Shown here in pieces: positions 1-5,461 of a DNA stretch of 5,461 nt. The DNA is from Candidatus Avelusimicrobium ruminicola. GTDB taxonomy: Bacteria; Elusimicrobiota; Elusimicrobia; Elusimicrobiales; Elusimicrobiaceae. Where the stretch lies: the NCBI GenBank assembly GCA_900319885.1, contig ONQH01000072.1:1-5461 (forward strand), written 5' to 3'. A program made the translations under genes and the position numbers. Each line of letters opens with the position of its first letter. Position 1 is the stretch's first letter. The notes under the pieces were generated by a model. That model saw only the letters and a list, made by a program, of their open reading frames with translations, ran no database searches and had not been told where the DNA came from.

Positions 1-386
1 CGGCAGATACCCGCGTGGAAGATGCCCGCGCCCGGGCTAAGATTGTAGCGGCGGCGGCACACCGTTTTATGCTGGAATATCCGTCCGTCAGCGCAAACAG
101 TTATGTGGATGACGGCAATTCCGTCATTACCCCTGCCAATTCAGCCAACTGTGCGTTAAATATCATTTCCGTACAGAATTTAGTAAATTGTGGCTACTTG
201 GAATATCGCCAGTATAATGCGGAAACGCGCGAAGGGGAGAACTATAAGCGCAATTTTACGATGACTTTTGAGCCCAAAACCGTTGGTGAGGACGTTGTCT
301 TTACGGTATGTGTACAAGGGGCTACTATCAAAATCACCAAGCACGACAATACTAAATATTGTACGGACGGGGATAGATGGTATTGA
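1..386 (+). CDS. Type IV pilin-like protein, C-terminal part (5' end outside window)
   Basis: This is the end of a pilin-like gene. The reading frame is open from base 3 and gives 127 residues to the TGA at 384-386. A GTG at 15 could be read as a start, but the in-frame codons before it (A-D-T-R) continue the same helix and there is no ribosome site, so the true start lies before the window. The visible part begins with an Ala/Arg-rich helix (ARARAKIVAAAAHRF), as expected for the lower half of the pilin alpha-1 helix, followed by a small globular domain. Four cysteines (codons at 150, 189, 309, 360) could form two disulfides. The segment LVNCGYLEY and the ending GDRWY resemble LFACDYL and GDRWC in the next gene, so the two look like paralogues. 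The prepilin signal cannot be seen, so the pilin call rests on helix character, this likeness and context. Whether it is a major or minor pilin cannot be told. Confidence 0.68.
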   Translation, partial: ADTRVEDARARAKIVAAAAHRFMLEYPSVSANSYVDDGNSVITPANSANCALNIISVQNLVNCGYLEYRQYNAETREGENYKRNFTMTFEPKTVGEDVVFTVCVQGATIKITKHDNTKYCTDGDRWY

Positions 387-394
387 GTTAAGTT

Positions 395-398
395 GAGG
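395..398 (+). promoter_or_regulatory. Ribosome binding site that selects ATG 405
   Basis: GAGG lies six bases before the ATG at 405. Two earlier in-frame starts, TTG at 393 and ATG at 399, overlap or directly abut this site and cannot use it. Starting at 405 also gives the short leader MNSKG expected for a prepilin. Confidence 0.7.
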
Positions 399-404
399 AT
401 GCGT

Positions 405-932
405 ATGAATAGCAAAGGTTTTACGTTAATGGAAGTGTTGGCGGTACTGCTGATTTTGGCGGTGGTGGTTATGTTTGCTATGCCGGGGATTCGGTTCGTG
501 CGTGATGAAGTGCGCTACGGGCAGGCTAAAAATGCGGCTGTTAAAATGGCGGATGCCATGCGTACCTTTTATCAAGACAGTAAAGGCTACCGCCCCGTAG
601 GTGTGTTGAAGGGGAAATTAGAGCAAGAGGATGCTGATTCCCTTTCGGTAGTTGCTGCAGCCCAAGGCAACTGTGCCCACGCGGGGTATTCCGGGGTGCC
701 GTCTGCTGACAATGGGGGCACCGTAGACTTGGCACAACTTTTTGCGTGTGATTATTTATCTACGAAAGATTTTGCGGGGTTGCCTTATCAATTTGAGGCC
801 AGTAATGGATTGTTTGAGGCGGACCCCAGCATTTTAGTACAAGCGATTGGCACTGCGGCTGCCGGCCGACATGGCGGGGATAGGTGGTGCGTGTATCGCG
901 ACTCCAGCGTGAGCGAATGTGAAGGGGAGTAA
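405..932 (+). CDS. Minor type IV pilin-like protein, FimU/GspH-like position
   Basis: This gene encodes a 175-residue prepilin. The leader MNSKG ends at the glycine where prepilin peptidase cuts. The mature protein starts FTLMEVLAVL, with Phe at +1, Glu at +5 and Pro at +22 (residue 27), all classic type IV pilin positions. Residues 6-26 form the hydrophobic helix that anchors the subunit in the inner membrane before assembly. The globular part has four cysteines (C90, C115, C162, C172), probably disulfide-bonded outside the membrane. The motif LFACDYL and the near-terminal GDRWC match similar segments in the preceding gene. It begins 18 bases after that gene and ends 4 bases before the next. 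By position it would be the H-type subunit of an H-I-J-K minor pilin set. That role comes from gene order and N-terminal signature, since the C-terminal domains of these proteins are not diagnostic by eye. The prepilin identity is secure; the FimU/GspH assignment is moderate. Confidence 0.88.
   Translation: MNSKGFTLMEVLAVLLILAVVVMFAMPGIRFVRDEVRYGQAKNAAVKMADAMRTFYQDSKGYRPVGVLKGKLEQEDADSLSVVAAAQGNCAHAGYSGVPSADNGGTVDLAQLFACDYLSTKDFAGLPYQFEASNGLFEADPSILVQAIGTAAAGRHGGDRWCVYRDSSVSECEGE
924..929 (+). promoter_or_regulatory. Ribosome binding site for the gene at 937
   Basis: GGGGAG sits seven bases before ATG 937 and overlaps the last codons of the preceding gene, whose TAA is at 930-932. It supports ATG 937 over the upstream in-frame GTG at 919, which would lie in front of this site. 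Confidence 0.7.
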
Positions 933-936
933 ACCT

Positions 937-1413
937 ATGAAACGATTGCTAACCAGTAAAGCCGGGGTAACGGTGTTGGAAGGAATTATTGCGCTGGGGT
1001 TGTTGGCTCTGGTGACGGGGGGCGCGTTTGCGGTGTTGCTATCGGCCTCGCGCCAGACTTCCCAGCCCGACGTGCAAGAAGAGATGGCCTGGGCCGTAGA
1101 AAAAGTCAATAAGTTACTGCGGATATATCCCATGTATTTATCGGGGGATGACGCAACACAGGCTATGCGCTCTTTGGTGCCACCCGATTTGGCCAATGGG
1201 CTTTGCGGTGGGGATTTGTCTCCCATGAGCACAGGGGAGCATGATGTGGCGTGTATGTTGCCGCCGCTTTGTGATAAAAACAACTCCTCTTTTACGTATA
1301 CAGTGACTCAGGTAGACCATAGAGAACAGGTTCAGCAGTACCATGAAAACGCTGTTCCTTATGAAAGGTATACAATTACGTACGATATTACCTGTAATGG
1401 ATATAAGTTATGA
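937..1413 (+). CDS. Minor type IV pilin-like protein, PilV/GspI-like
   Basis: This gene encodes a 158-residue prepilin. A ten-residue leader ending SKAG is followed by VTVLEGIIALGLLALV, with the cleavage-site Gly at residue 10, Val at +1 and Glu at +5 (residue 15). The V-T-x-L-E-x-x-x-A-L pattern is closest to the PilV/GspI type of minor pilin. Residues 11-30 form the membrane helix. Cysteines at 90, 106, 112 and 153 suggest two disulfides. The start at 937 is set by GGGGAG seven bases upstream. The TGA stop overlaps the next start as ATGA, so the two are very likely translationally coupled, as is common for I-J pairs. The first four arginines use CGN codons, but the last two (AGA at 1321, AGG at 1366) do not, and the last 150 bases look slightly richer in A+T than the first part. 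The prepilin call is firm; the I-type assignment rests on N-terminal pattern and gene order. Confidence 0.85.
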   Translation: MKRLLTSKAGVTVLEGIIALGLLALVTGGAFAVLLSASRQTSQPDVQEEMAWAVEKVNKLLRIYPMYLSGDDATQAMRSLVPPDLANGLCGGDLSPMSTGEHDVACMLPPLCDKNNSSFTYTVTQVDHREQVQQYHENAVPYERYTITYDITCNGYKL

Positions 1414-2042
1414 CAAATAACAAAGGTTTTACATTGATGGAAATTTTATTGGCGGCCTTTATTGTGGGCATTATTGGGGTGGCCTTGGCGGCACTTACCA
1501 CGGCGGCCGTGCGCGAAACGGGCGTAGCCCGCACCCGGACCATGCTGCGCCACCAACTCTCCGTGGCGTTGCGTCAGCTGCGCCAGGATATTGAACAGGC
1601 AGATGGGGTACAGATCCGTTTTAACATGGGGACAGGCTCTGCCCCGCTAACTACCCGCAGAATGGTGTTGACAAGTAACGTCCAGCTGGGGCCTGGTCAA
1701 CGCGAGTCGTGGACTATAACATACACATTTACAGCAGGGAGTGCCCCGGGTGCCGGCGGTGGTACAACGGGCGGTACGATCACGCGCCGCGTGGAGGTGG
1801 GCGGATCAGAACGCACTAGTACTTGGTTAGAGAATGTCAAATTTATTCGTACAGAAAACTTTGCTTCCCCGCGCTTTGCGCAAGAGACTTGGGGCGTCAA
1901 TACGACAGAAATCAATACCCTTGCTTCCGCAATACGGGTGACCCTGATTGTGGAAGTGCCCGGCTCGCCGGTAGTTAATGAAACCATAGACGAAACGTTT
2001 ATGCTGCCGCACGGATTTCCTATTGATACGAATAGCATTTAA
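1410..2042 (+). CDS. Minor type IV pilin-like protein, PilW/GspJ-like
   Basis: This gene encodes a 210-residue prepilin. The leader MTNNKG is cut before FTLMEILLAAFIVGIIG, giving Phe +1 and Glu +5 (residue 11). The hydrophobic helix covers about residues 7-30. After it comes LRQLRQDIEQADGVQI, resembling the Arg/Leu-rich helix followed by a first strand that is usual in PilW/GspJ proteins. It is the longest of the four complete pilins, also usual for the J/W member. The rest looks beta-rich, has no cysteine at all (unlike every other pilin here), and contains a Gly-rich loop at residues 110-122. The start overlaps the previous stop (ATGA) and has no strong ribosome site of its own, so its translation probably depends on ribosomes finishing the gene before. 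In GspJ/PilW systems this subunit pairs with the I/V and K/X subunits at the fibre tip; that is family knowledge, not shown here. Confidence 0.87.
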   Translation: MTNNKGFTLMEILLAAFIVGIIGVALAALTTAAVRETGVARTRTMLRHQLSVALRQLRQDIEQADGVQIRFNMGTGSAPLTTRRMVLTSNVQLGPGQRESWTITYTFTAGSAPGAGGGTTGGTITRRVEVGGSERTSTWLENVKFIRTENFASPRFAQETWGVNTTEINTLASAIRVTLIVEVPGSPVVNETIDETFMLPHGFPIDTNSI

Positions 2043-2044
2043 TG

Positions 2045-2049
2045 AGGAG
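2045..2049 (+). promoter_or_regulatory. Ribosome binding site for the gene at 2055
   Basis: AGGAG lies five bases before ATG 2055 in the 12-base gap after the previous stop. It is the strongest ribosome site in the cluster. It fixes the start at 2055 and rules out the out-of-frame ATG at 2042, which lies before it. Confidence 0.75.
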
Positions 2050-2054
2050 AATTT

Positions 2055-2525
2055 ATGCATTTGAACAAACGAGGGGTTGCCCTTCTTCAGGTTTTAATTG
2101 TAGCTGCGATATTAGCCGGTATGTCGGCACTTATTTTGCGGGTGGTACTCTCGCGCACGTTGACAGCGCGCCAAAACCGCCACACGGTCAGCGCACAACT
2201 TCTTATAGACTCGTGCATGAACGAGTTAAATCAACTCTGGGCCTCCAAAGACCCTGAAACGTACGCCAGAGATTTGGAATATTGTTGTAACTATGGGGTG
2301 AATACTGCGTTTGACCCTGCTCAACCAGTTGGTGGAGAAAATCAGCATTGTAAAGTAATGGAAAATATGGGTTCTACTAATGTCCCTGGCACTAGGTATA
2401 GATGCCATAGGGATAATGCCTTTGGAACAGGGACTACATATACAGTGAATATTGAGATGGGGCTGGGCGGAAACAATCACTGCGTTGCCAGGCCGTGGAT
2501 ATATGACGGGGTTACAACCTTATAA
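2055..2525 (+). CDS. Minor type IV pilin-like protein, PilX/GspK-like, lacking Glu+5
   Basis: This gene encodes a 156-residue protein with a prepilin-like start. The leader MHLNKRG is followed by VALLQVLIVAAILAGM and a helix to about residue 30. Position +5 (residue 12) is Gln instead of Glu. Loss of Glu+5 is known in the GspK and PilX families, whose N-termini read RGVALL or similar. The length fits PilX, since GspK proteins are usually about twice as long. There are six cysteines (54, 77, 78, 99, 117, 143), including an adjacent pair, so several disulfides are likely. All five arginines up to residue 42 use CGN codons and all five after it use AGA or AGG, which suggests that the C-terminal domain has a different history or is under different selection. 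It starts 12 bases after the previous gene and ends 13 bases before the next. By family analogy it would complete the tip complex. It is almost certainly a pilin-like protein; the PilX label rests on order, length and the missing Glu. Confidence 0.8.
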   Translation: MHLNKRGVALLQVLIVAAILAGMSALILRVVLSRTLTARQNRHTVSAQLLIDSCMNELNQLWASKDPETYARDLEYCCNYGVNTAFDPAQPVGGENQHCKVMENMGSTNVPGTRYRCHRDNAFGTGTTYTVNIEMGLGGNNHCVARPWIYDGVTTL

Positions 2526-2530
2526 TAGTT

Positions 2531-2534
2531 GAGG
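2531..2534 (+). promoter_or_regulatory. Ribosome binding site for the gene at 2539
   Basis: GAGG is four bases before ATG 2539, a tight but workable spacing. It lies in the 13-base gap after the last pilin gene. No promoter fits in this gap, which supports co-transcription with the pilins. Confidence 0.55.
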
Positions 2535-2538
2535 TGCT

Positions 2539-4119
2539 ATGAAAAAGTGGGTACTAGGGTTTTTGTTTGTGGGGGGAACCACCCTTGCGTGGGCACAAGC
2601 AACGGGTAGTGTAGACCCCAACATTAAAGTGTCTAACGTTACGCAACAAGCACCGGCTTCCTCAGTAGATTTATTACAGCAATCCGTTCAAAAAGATGCG
2701 TCTGTGGCGTTTCCGTCCAGTACCAAGGCCCCCAAAGTGCCCCCGAAGCGTGCCGTAAAAACACAACCTAGCACCACGACCGTTTCTACCACTACCGCTA
2801 CTGCTACGCCGGTTACGGGTGCCCGCACGTTGGATATGCCTTTGCCTATCGTCGGCTCTACCGCCACGGTGCAGACGGAAGTGGCCCCGGCCAAAATTAA
2901 ACCTGCGCCGCGCCCCACTTCTACCGTTTCTACCGCTACCGTAACTACCCAACTTTCTACCGATACCGTTGCCGCAACTCCTGCGGAAAATACGGAAGAA
3001 GAAGATGCCGCCGATGCGGAACTGGAATATGCAGTAAAAATGTTGGAAAAATCTAAGGCAGAGTCCCAATCGGCTGAGCGCAAAATTCCGCCGTCTGCGT
3101 CTAAAAACCGTCCGGCCAAAGTGCCCGCCGCCAACAAGGCCTTTAACCCCAATGCTTTCCGCCCGGGGGTAGAGTGGAAACCTTCCAAGAGCACCCATTT
3201 TGATATTTACACCCAAAATCCTACCACGGCTGCGATGGGCACGGCCAATATGTCGCTTATCTTTGAAACCGCATACAATACGCTGCGGCGGTTTATCCCG
3301 TGGATGATGAGCGGTAAAGTGCGGGCGTTTGTGTATCAGGACCATAACTCCTACCTGCGTTACGAGCCGGACGCCCAAGCCTGGACGCGTGCCATGGCCT
3401 ACCCCACGCGGGGGGAAATTGTCGTCTATGACGAGCCGGGCCATACCAAAGAATTGCAAGAAGTTTTTTCGCACGAACTCACGCATATTTTTACCCAACA
3501 ATTTTTTGATAAACATAAAACCGGGCGTTTGATGACCCCGTTGTGGCTGGACGAAGGGTTGGCGGTATATGTGGAAGACCAAATGTATGCCGGCCGACGT
3601 ACGGGCGGCCCGTGGGATCGCGATTACCGCACGCTTCGCTTTGCGCGCGACCCGCAAACTATGCCGGCTTCGTTCGGTACCAAGTCTATGTTTGGGCGCT
3701 ATGAGCCTAAAACCTTTACTCCGCCCACGTATCAGCGTAATGTCCGCTCGTTCAAACGTCACGGCAAACCGGTGCGTTTACTACCGTTTGAGGAGTTCAT
3801 GCAAGATAGTTCCCTAGACGCGGCCGAAGGACAAGGTAAAACGCAAACCTGGTATTTGCAGGCGTACCTCATGGTGCGCTTTTTGCTCAATCCGGCCGGC
3901 GGGATAACCCCTTCCAACCGGATGCAATTTGAACAGTTTACGCGTCTGATTTCTCAAGGAGAATTGGTGCGCGACCCGTCCACCGGGTTCCCGGTGAAAG
4001 ATTCCCGCGGCAAACAGGTTTACGAACCATATTCCGTAGAGAAAGCGTTGGCAAAAGCGTACCGCTATAACAGCATTTCCGCATTTGAAGATGCGTTTTG
4101 GAAGTGGCTCAATAAATAA
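2539..4119 (+). CDS. Exported gluzincin-type metallopeptidase-like protein with Thr-rich linker
   Basis: This gene encodes a 526-residue protein. Residues 1-19 form a Sec signal peptide: KK, a hydrophobic core, then Ala-Trp-Ala with likely cleavage before Gln20. Residues 20-215 look largely disordered: a Pro/Lys-rich stretch, Thr/Ser-rich tracts at 78-91 and 127-147, and an acidic helix-prone segment at 149-177. From about residue 219 (HFDIYTQ) to the end the pattern fits a peptidase MA-like (gluzincin) domain. HELTH at 312-316 supplies the two zinc-binding histidines and the catalytic Glu313. WLDEG at 336-340 supplies Glu339, the probable third zinc ligand, 23 residues after the second histidine. 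WYLQAYLMVRFLL at 438-450 fits the helix usual in the later part of this family. The catalytic set is complete, so activity is plausible; the substrate is unknown. It lies 13 bases after the pilin cluster, where PilY1 is often encoded, and ends at a terminator. All 30 arginines use CGN codons by my count, unlike the pilin C-termini. Confidence 0.82.
   Translation: MKKWVLGFLFVGGTTLAWAQATGSVDPNIKVSNVTQQAPASSVDLLQQSVQKDASVAFPSSTKAPKVPPKRAVKTQPSTTTVSTTTATATPVTGARTLDMPLPIVGSTATVQTEVAPAKIKPAPRPTSTVSTATVTTQLSTDTVAATPAENTEEEDAADAELEYAVKMLEKSKAESQSAERKIPPSASKNRPAKVPAANKAFNPNAFRPGVEWKPSKSTHFDIYTQNPTTAAMGTANMSLIFETAYNTLRRFIPWMMSGKVRAFVYQDHNSYLRYEPDAQAWTRAMAYPTRGEIVVYDEPGHTKELQEVFSHELTHIFTQQFFDKHKTGRLMTPLWLDEGLAVYVEDQMYAGRRTGGPWDRDYRTLRFARDPQTMPASFGTKSMFGRYEPKTFTPPTYQRNVRSFKRHGKPVRLLPFEEFMQDSSLDAAEGQGKTQTWYLQAYLMVRFLLNPAGGITPSNRMQFEQFTRLISQGELVRDPSTGFPVKDSRGKQVYEPYSVEKALAKAYRYNSISAFEDAFWKWLNK
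2770..2981 (+). repeat. Low-complexity Thr/Ser/Ala/Pro-rich coding tract with a short direct repeat
   Basis: Within the exported metallopeptidase gene, codons for Thr, Ser, Val and Ala dominate two blocks, residues 78-91 and 127-147. The 12-base string ACCGTTTCTACC occurs exactly at 2779-2790 and 2923-2934, in the same frame, encoding TVST both times. The tract probably grew by local duplication and codes for an extended linker between the signal peptide and the enzyme domain. Confidence 0.6.
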
Positions 4120-4137
4120 ATGATTTGCACCTCATAA

Positions 4138-4163
4138 AAAACCCCGCCAATCGGCGGGGTTTT
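4138..4163. terminator. Bidirectional intrinsic terminator
   Basis: AAAACCCCGCC at 4138-4148 pairs perfectly with GGCGGGGTTTT at 4153-4163, an 11-base-pair stem with a four-base AATC loop and a GC core of seven pairs. T residues follow on the plus strand, and six A residues at 4136-4141 become a U run when read on the minus strand. It lies 18 bases after the metallopeptidase stop and 14 bases beyond the stop of the convergent gene, so it can end transcription from both sides. The U run is longer in the minus direction. Confidence 0.9.
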
Positions 4164-4177
4164 AGCATGAAAGAAAA

Positions 4178-5461
4178 CTATTTAACATCCGGTACAATGC
4201 GCTCTTGCACTTGCTCGGTAAATGTAATGTGGTTGCGGTGAATAAACCCGGCGTGCGTAAGCACTTCTTTGCGTACAAAGTGCGTGGGCACCCACGTCCA
4301 TTTTCCGTCTACTTGTTTGAGCAAGTGTACCGTTTTGATGGGGTAAAAGTCCGGCGTGAATAACGCCAAGTACGCCGCCAACCCGCCGCCCTTCATATAG
4401 GGTACTTTATCGGCATAGGATACGCGCGATTGCGGATAGATGGTAGCGCGCAGGTGGGGAATATCGTGCAAGGCTTTTTCCGCGCGTTCTACGGTTAAGG
4501 CATCACGCGAAATGTCTAACCCATCCCCTACCATAGAACTGGCGCGTACGCGGTCAATATCCGGCTTTTTAAGGTCTTTTACGTAGGATACTTTGTCCAG
4601 CGTTACTACGCGCGGTTGCAGCGTTTCCATGTCAAACGTAACTACACGCACGTTGTCAAACACCACCGGTTCAAAACGCGAGACGACCGACGTCCCGTCA
4701 TAACCGGCTTTCACCGGCCCCATGTAACCCCCGTCGCCAAAAGACATTTGGCACACACCGCCTACTTTGTCAAAATTATTGACGCGTATGGTAGTGCAAG
4801 ACGGTGTTTGTGCTTTTAAGCCTAAGAGCAAATCGTTTTGGGCGGAGACGGCCCCCTGTTCTACCGCTTGGGCGTGTGATTCCCCAAAGGTTTCTCTGTA
4901 AAGTTGGGTCATCAAGGCGCCAAACTGGTCTAAGGTGAGGTACTTATCCGGCGTGCGTAAAATGAGGCGTTCCTGCAAACGGTTAAACGCACTGGCATCG
5001 GTGGCCGAGAACGGATAGTCCGTAGCAATTAAGTTGCGCCGTTCGTTTTCCAACGCAACCCATTTGGGACTGTTCAAATAAAATTCCGGCATGGCTTTCT
5101 CAAAGAAGGCGGTGCGCCGCACTTGAGAAAAATACTGTTGTAAACTAACCGTTTTGCCGCCCGGCAGTTTGACGGGTTTGGTCCAAATTCGGTTCAAACG
5201 GGCCCGGTTGGAGCGGAGCATATTGGGTTTGCGGATTTCCGCCATCAGTTGTTCCCAATTTTTACGCAGCCCGTTGGTCAGTTCGGTAGAGTTTTCAAAC
5301 GTGAAACCTTGTTTGAAAGTATAGTCCTTCATGGTACTGATGAGTTCTTTTAATTGGTCGTTGTGGGTAAGGATAGACCCGTCTTGCTCGGCCAGTTGGA
5401 TAAACTGCGTAATGTTTTGATTGAATTTATTTTTGTAATAACCCGAGGGTAAACGCCGCGT
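4178..5461 (-). CDS. Large protein of unknown function, N-terminus outside window
   Basis: The frame runs from a TAG at 4180-4178 up to the window edge without a stop, giving at least 427 residues. An ATG at 5332 could be mistaken for the start, but 43 open codons precede it and no ribosome site stands before it, so the gene probably starts outside the window. I do not recognise the family. Residues upstream of that ATG include KNKFNQNITQFIQLAEQDG and look like part of an amphipathic helical region. The middle (encoded around 4850-5250) is rich in Arg, Leu and Asn and helix-prone. A later part is beta-like and Gly-rich, around MSFGDGGYMGPVKAGYDG, with two cysteines 15 residues apart nearby (SCTTI and GVCQM). 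The end, KWTWVPTHFVRKEVL then HAGFIHRNH, contains several histidines but no HExxH or other catalytic motif that I can name. No membrane helix is visible, and a signal peptide cannot be judged without the N-terminus. It faces the pilin operon and shares only the terminator with it. Confidence 0.8.
   Translation of the reverse strand, partial: TRRLPSGYYKNKFNQNITQFIQLAEQDGSILTHNDQLKELISTMKDYTFKQGFTFENSTELTNGLRKNWEQLMAEIRKPNMLRSNRARLNRIWTKPVKLPGGKTVSLQQYFSQVRRTAFFEKAMPEFYLNSPKWVALENERRNLIATDYPFSATDASAFNRLQERLILRTPDKYLTLDQFGALMTQLYRETFGESHAQAVEQGAVSAQNDLLLGLKAQTPSCTTIRVNNFDKVGGVCQMSFGDGGYMGPVKAGYDGTSVVSRFEPVVFDNVRVVTFDMETLQPRVVTLDKVSYVKDLKKPDIDRVRASSMVGDGLDISRDALTVERAEKALHDIPHLRATIYPQSRVSYADKVPYMKGGGLAAYLALFTPDFYPIKTVHLLKQVDGKWTWVPTHFVRKEVLTHAGFIHRNHITFTEQVQERIVPDVK

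Noticed and set aside
15..17. GTG as the start of the first pilin-like gene
   Set aside because: There is no ribosome site, the frame is open to the window edge, and the protein would begin in the middle of a pilin helix without a signal sequence.
862..870. String GCCGGCCGAC occurring in both the second pilin gene and the metallopeptidase gene (near 3590)
   Set aside because: It is a short GC-rich palindrome-containing string encoding Ala/Gly/Arg codons in both places, and it is likely to recur by chance.
834..1283. Open frame of 149 codons on the minus strand opposite two pilin genes
   Set aside because: The plus-strand genes here have clear prepilin signals and ribosome sites. The antisense product shows no recognisable feature.
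2042..2257. Plus-strand open frame overlapping the start of the PilX-like gene
   Set aside because: Its ATG lies before the AGGAG site rather than after it, and the overlapping frame at 2055 gives a proper prepilin N-terminus.
2674..3762. Long open frame of 362 codons on the minus strand opposite the metallopeptidase gene
   Set aside because: It is Arg/Gly/Phe-rich without any domain, as expected for the antisense of a GC-ending, Thr/Ala/Pro-rich gene. The plus-strand frame has a signal peptide, a ribosome site and a complete HExxH site.
5330..5332. ATG on the minus strand as the start of the unknown gene
   Set aside because: The frame stays open for 43 more codons to the window edge with protein-like composition, and no Shine-Dalgarno sequence precedes this ATG.
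1..5461. CRISPR array, tRNA, insertion sequence or phage genes
   Set aside because: No regularly spaced repeats, cloverleaf-like sequences, transposase motifs or terminal inverted repeats were seen. The only strong inverted repeat is the terminator at 4138-4163.

Overview
The window is a stretch of bacterial chromosome of roughly balanced base composition. It has densely packed genes, Shine-Dalgarno sites at most starts and one clear intrinsic terminator. Five consecutive plus-strand genes encode, or in one case end, small type IV pilin-like proteins. They are followed on the same strand by a secreted protein with a zinc-metallopeptidase (gluzincin, HExxH) domain. A large gene of unknown function converges on this block from the minus strand. 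The window itself does not identify the organism. Many cysteine-containing prepilin paralogues beside secreted hypothetical proteins recall Elusimicrobiota, but this is an impression from general knowledge, not a demonstrated assignment.

Layout. Bases 1-386 hold the end of a pilin-like gene whose N-terminal signal and hydrophobic helix lie before the window. Bases 405-932, 937-1413, 1410-2042 and 2055-2525 encode four complete pilin-like proteins. Three (405-932, 937-1413, 1410-2042) have a normal prepilin signal with Glu at mature position +5; the last has Gln there. Their order, sizes and N-terminal signatures match the minor-pilin series FimU/GspH, PilV/GspI, PilW/GspJ, PilX/GspK. Such sets form the tip or priming complex of type IV pili and type II secretion pseudopili. 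Bases 2539-4119 encode a 526-residue exported protein: signal peptide, long Thr/Ser/Pro-rich linker, acidic helix-prone segment, then a peptidase-MA-like domain with HELTH and a downstream WLDEG glutamate. A two-way hairpin terminator at 4138-4163 separates this block from the minus-strand gene (4178 to beyond 5461).

How the genes may work together. Gaps of 18, 4, -4, 12 and 13 bases suggest one transcript running from before the window to the terminator. The four minor pilins would be made together, cleaved by a prepilin peptidase and assembled in the inner membrane. The metallopeptidase-like protein sits where many pilus operons encode the tip protein PilY1. It could be a substrate, a tip-associated factor or an unrelated passenger, and the sequence does not decide between these. 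No assembly ATPase, platform protein, prepilin peptidase or secretin gene is present, so the choice between type IV pilus and type II secretion stays open; the short last pilin favours a pilus.

The most notable points are the metallopeptidase in the PilY1 position, a sharp change of arginine codon use inside two of the minor pilin genes, and a shared cysteine-flanked motif in the first two pilins. No tRNA, rRNA, CRISPR array, insertion sequence or long non-coding stretch was seen; the longest non-coding gap is the 58-base terminator region.
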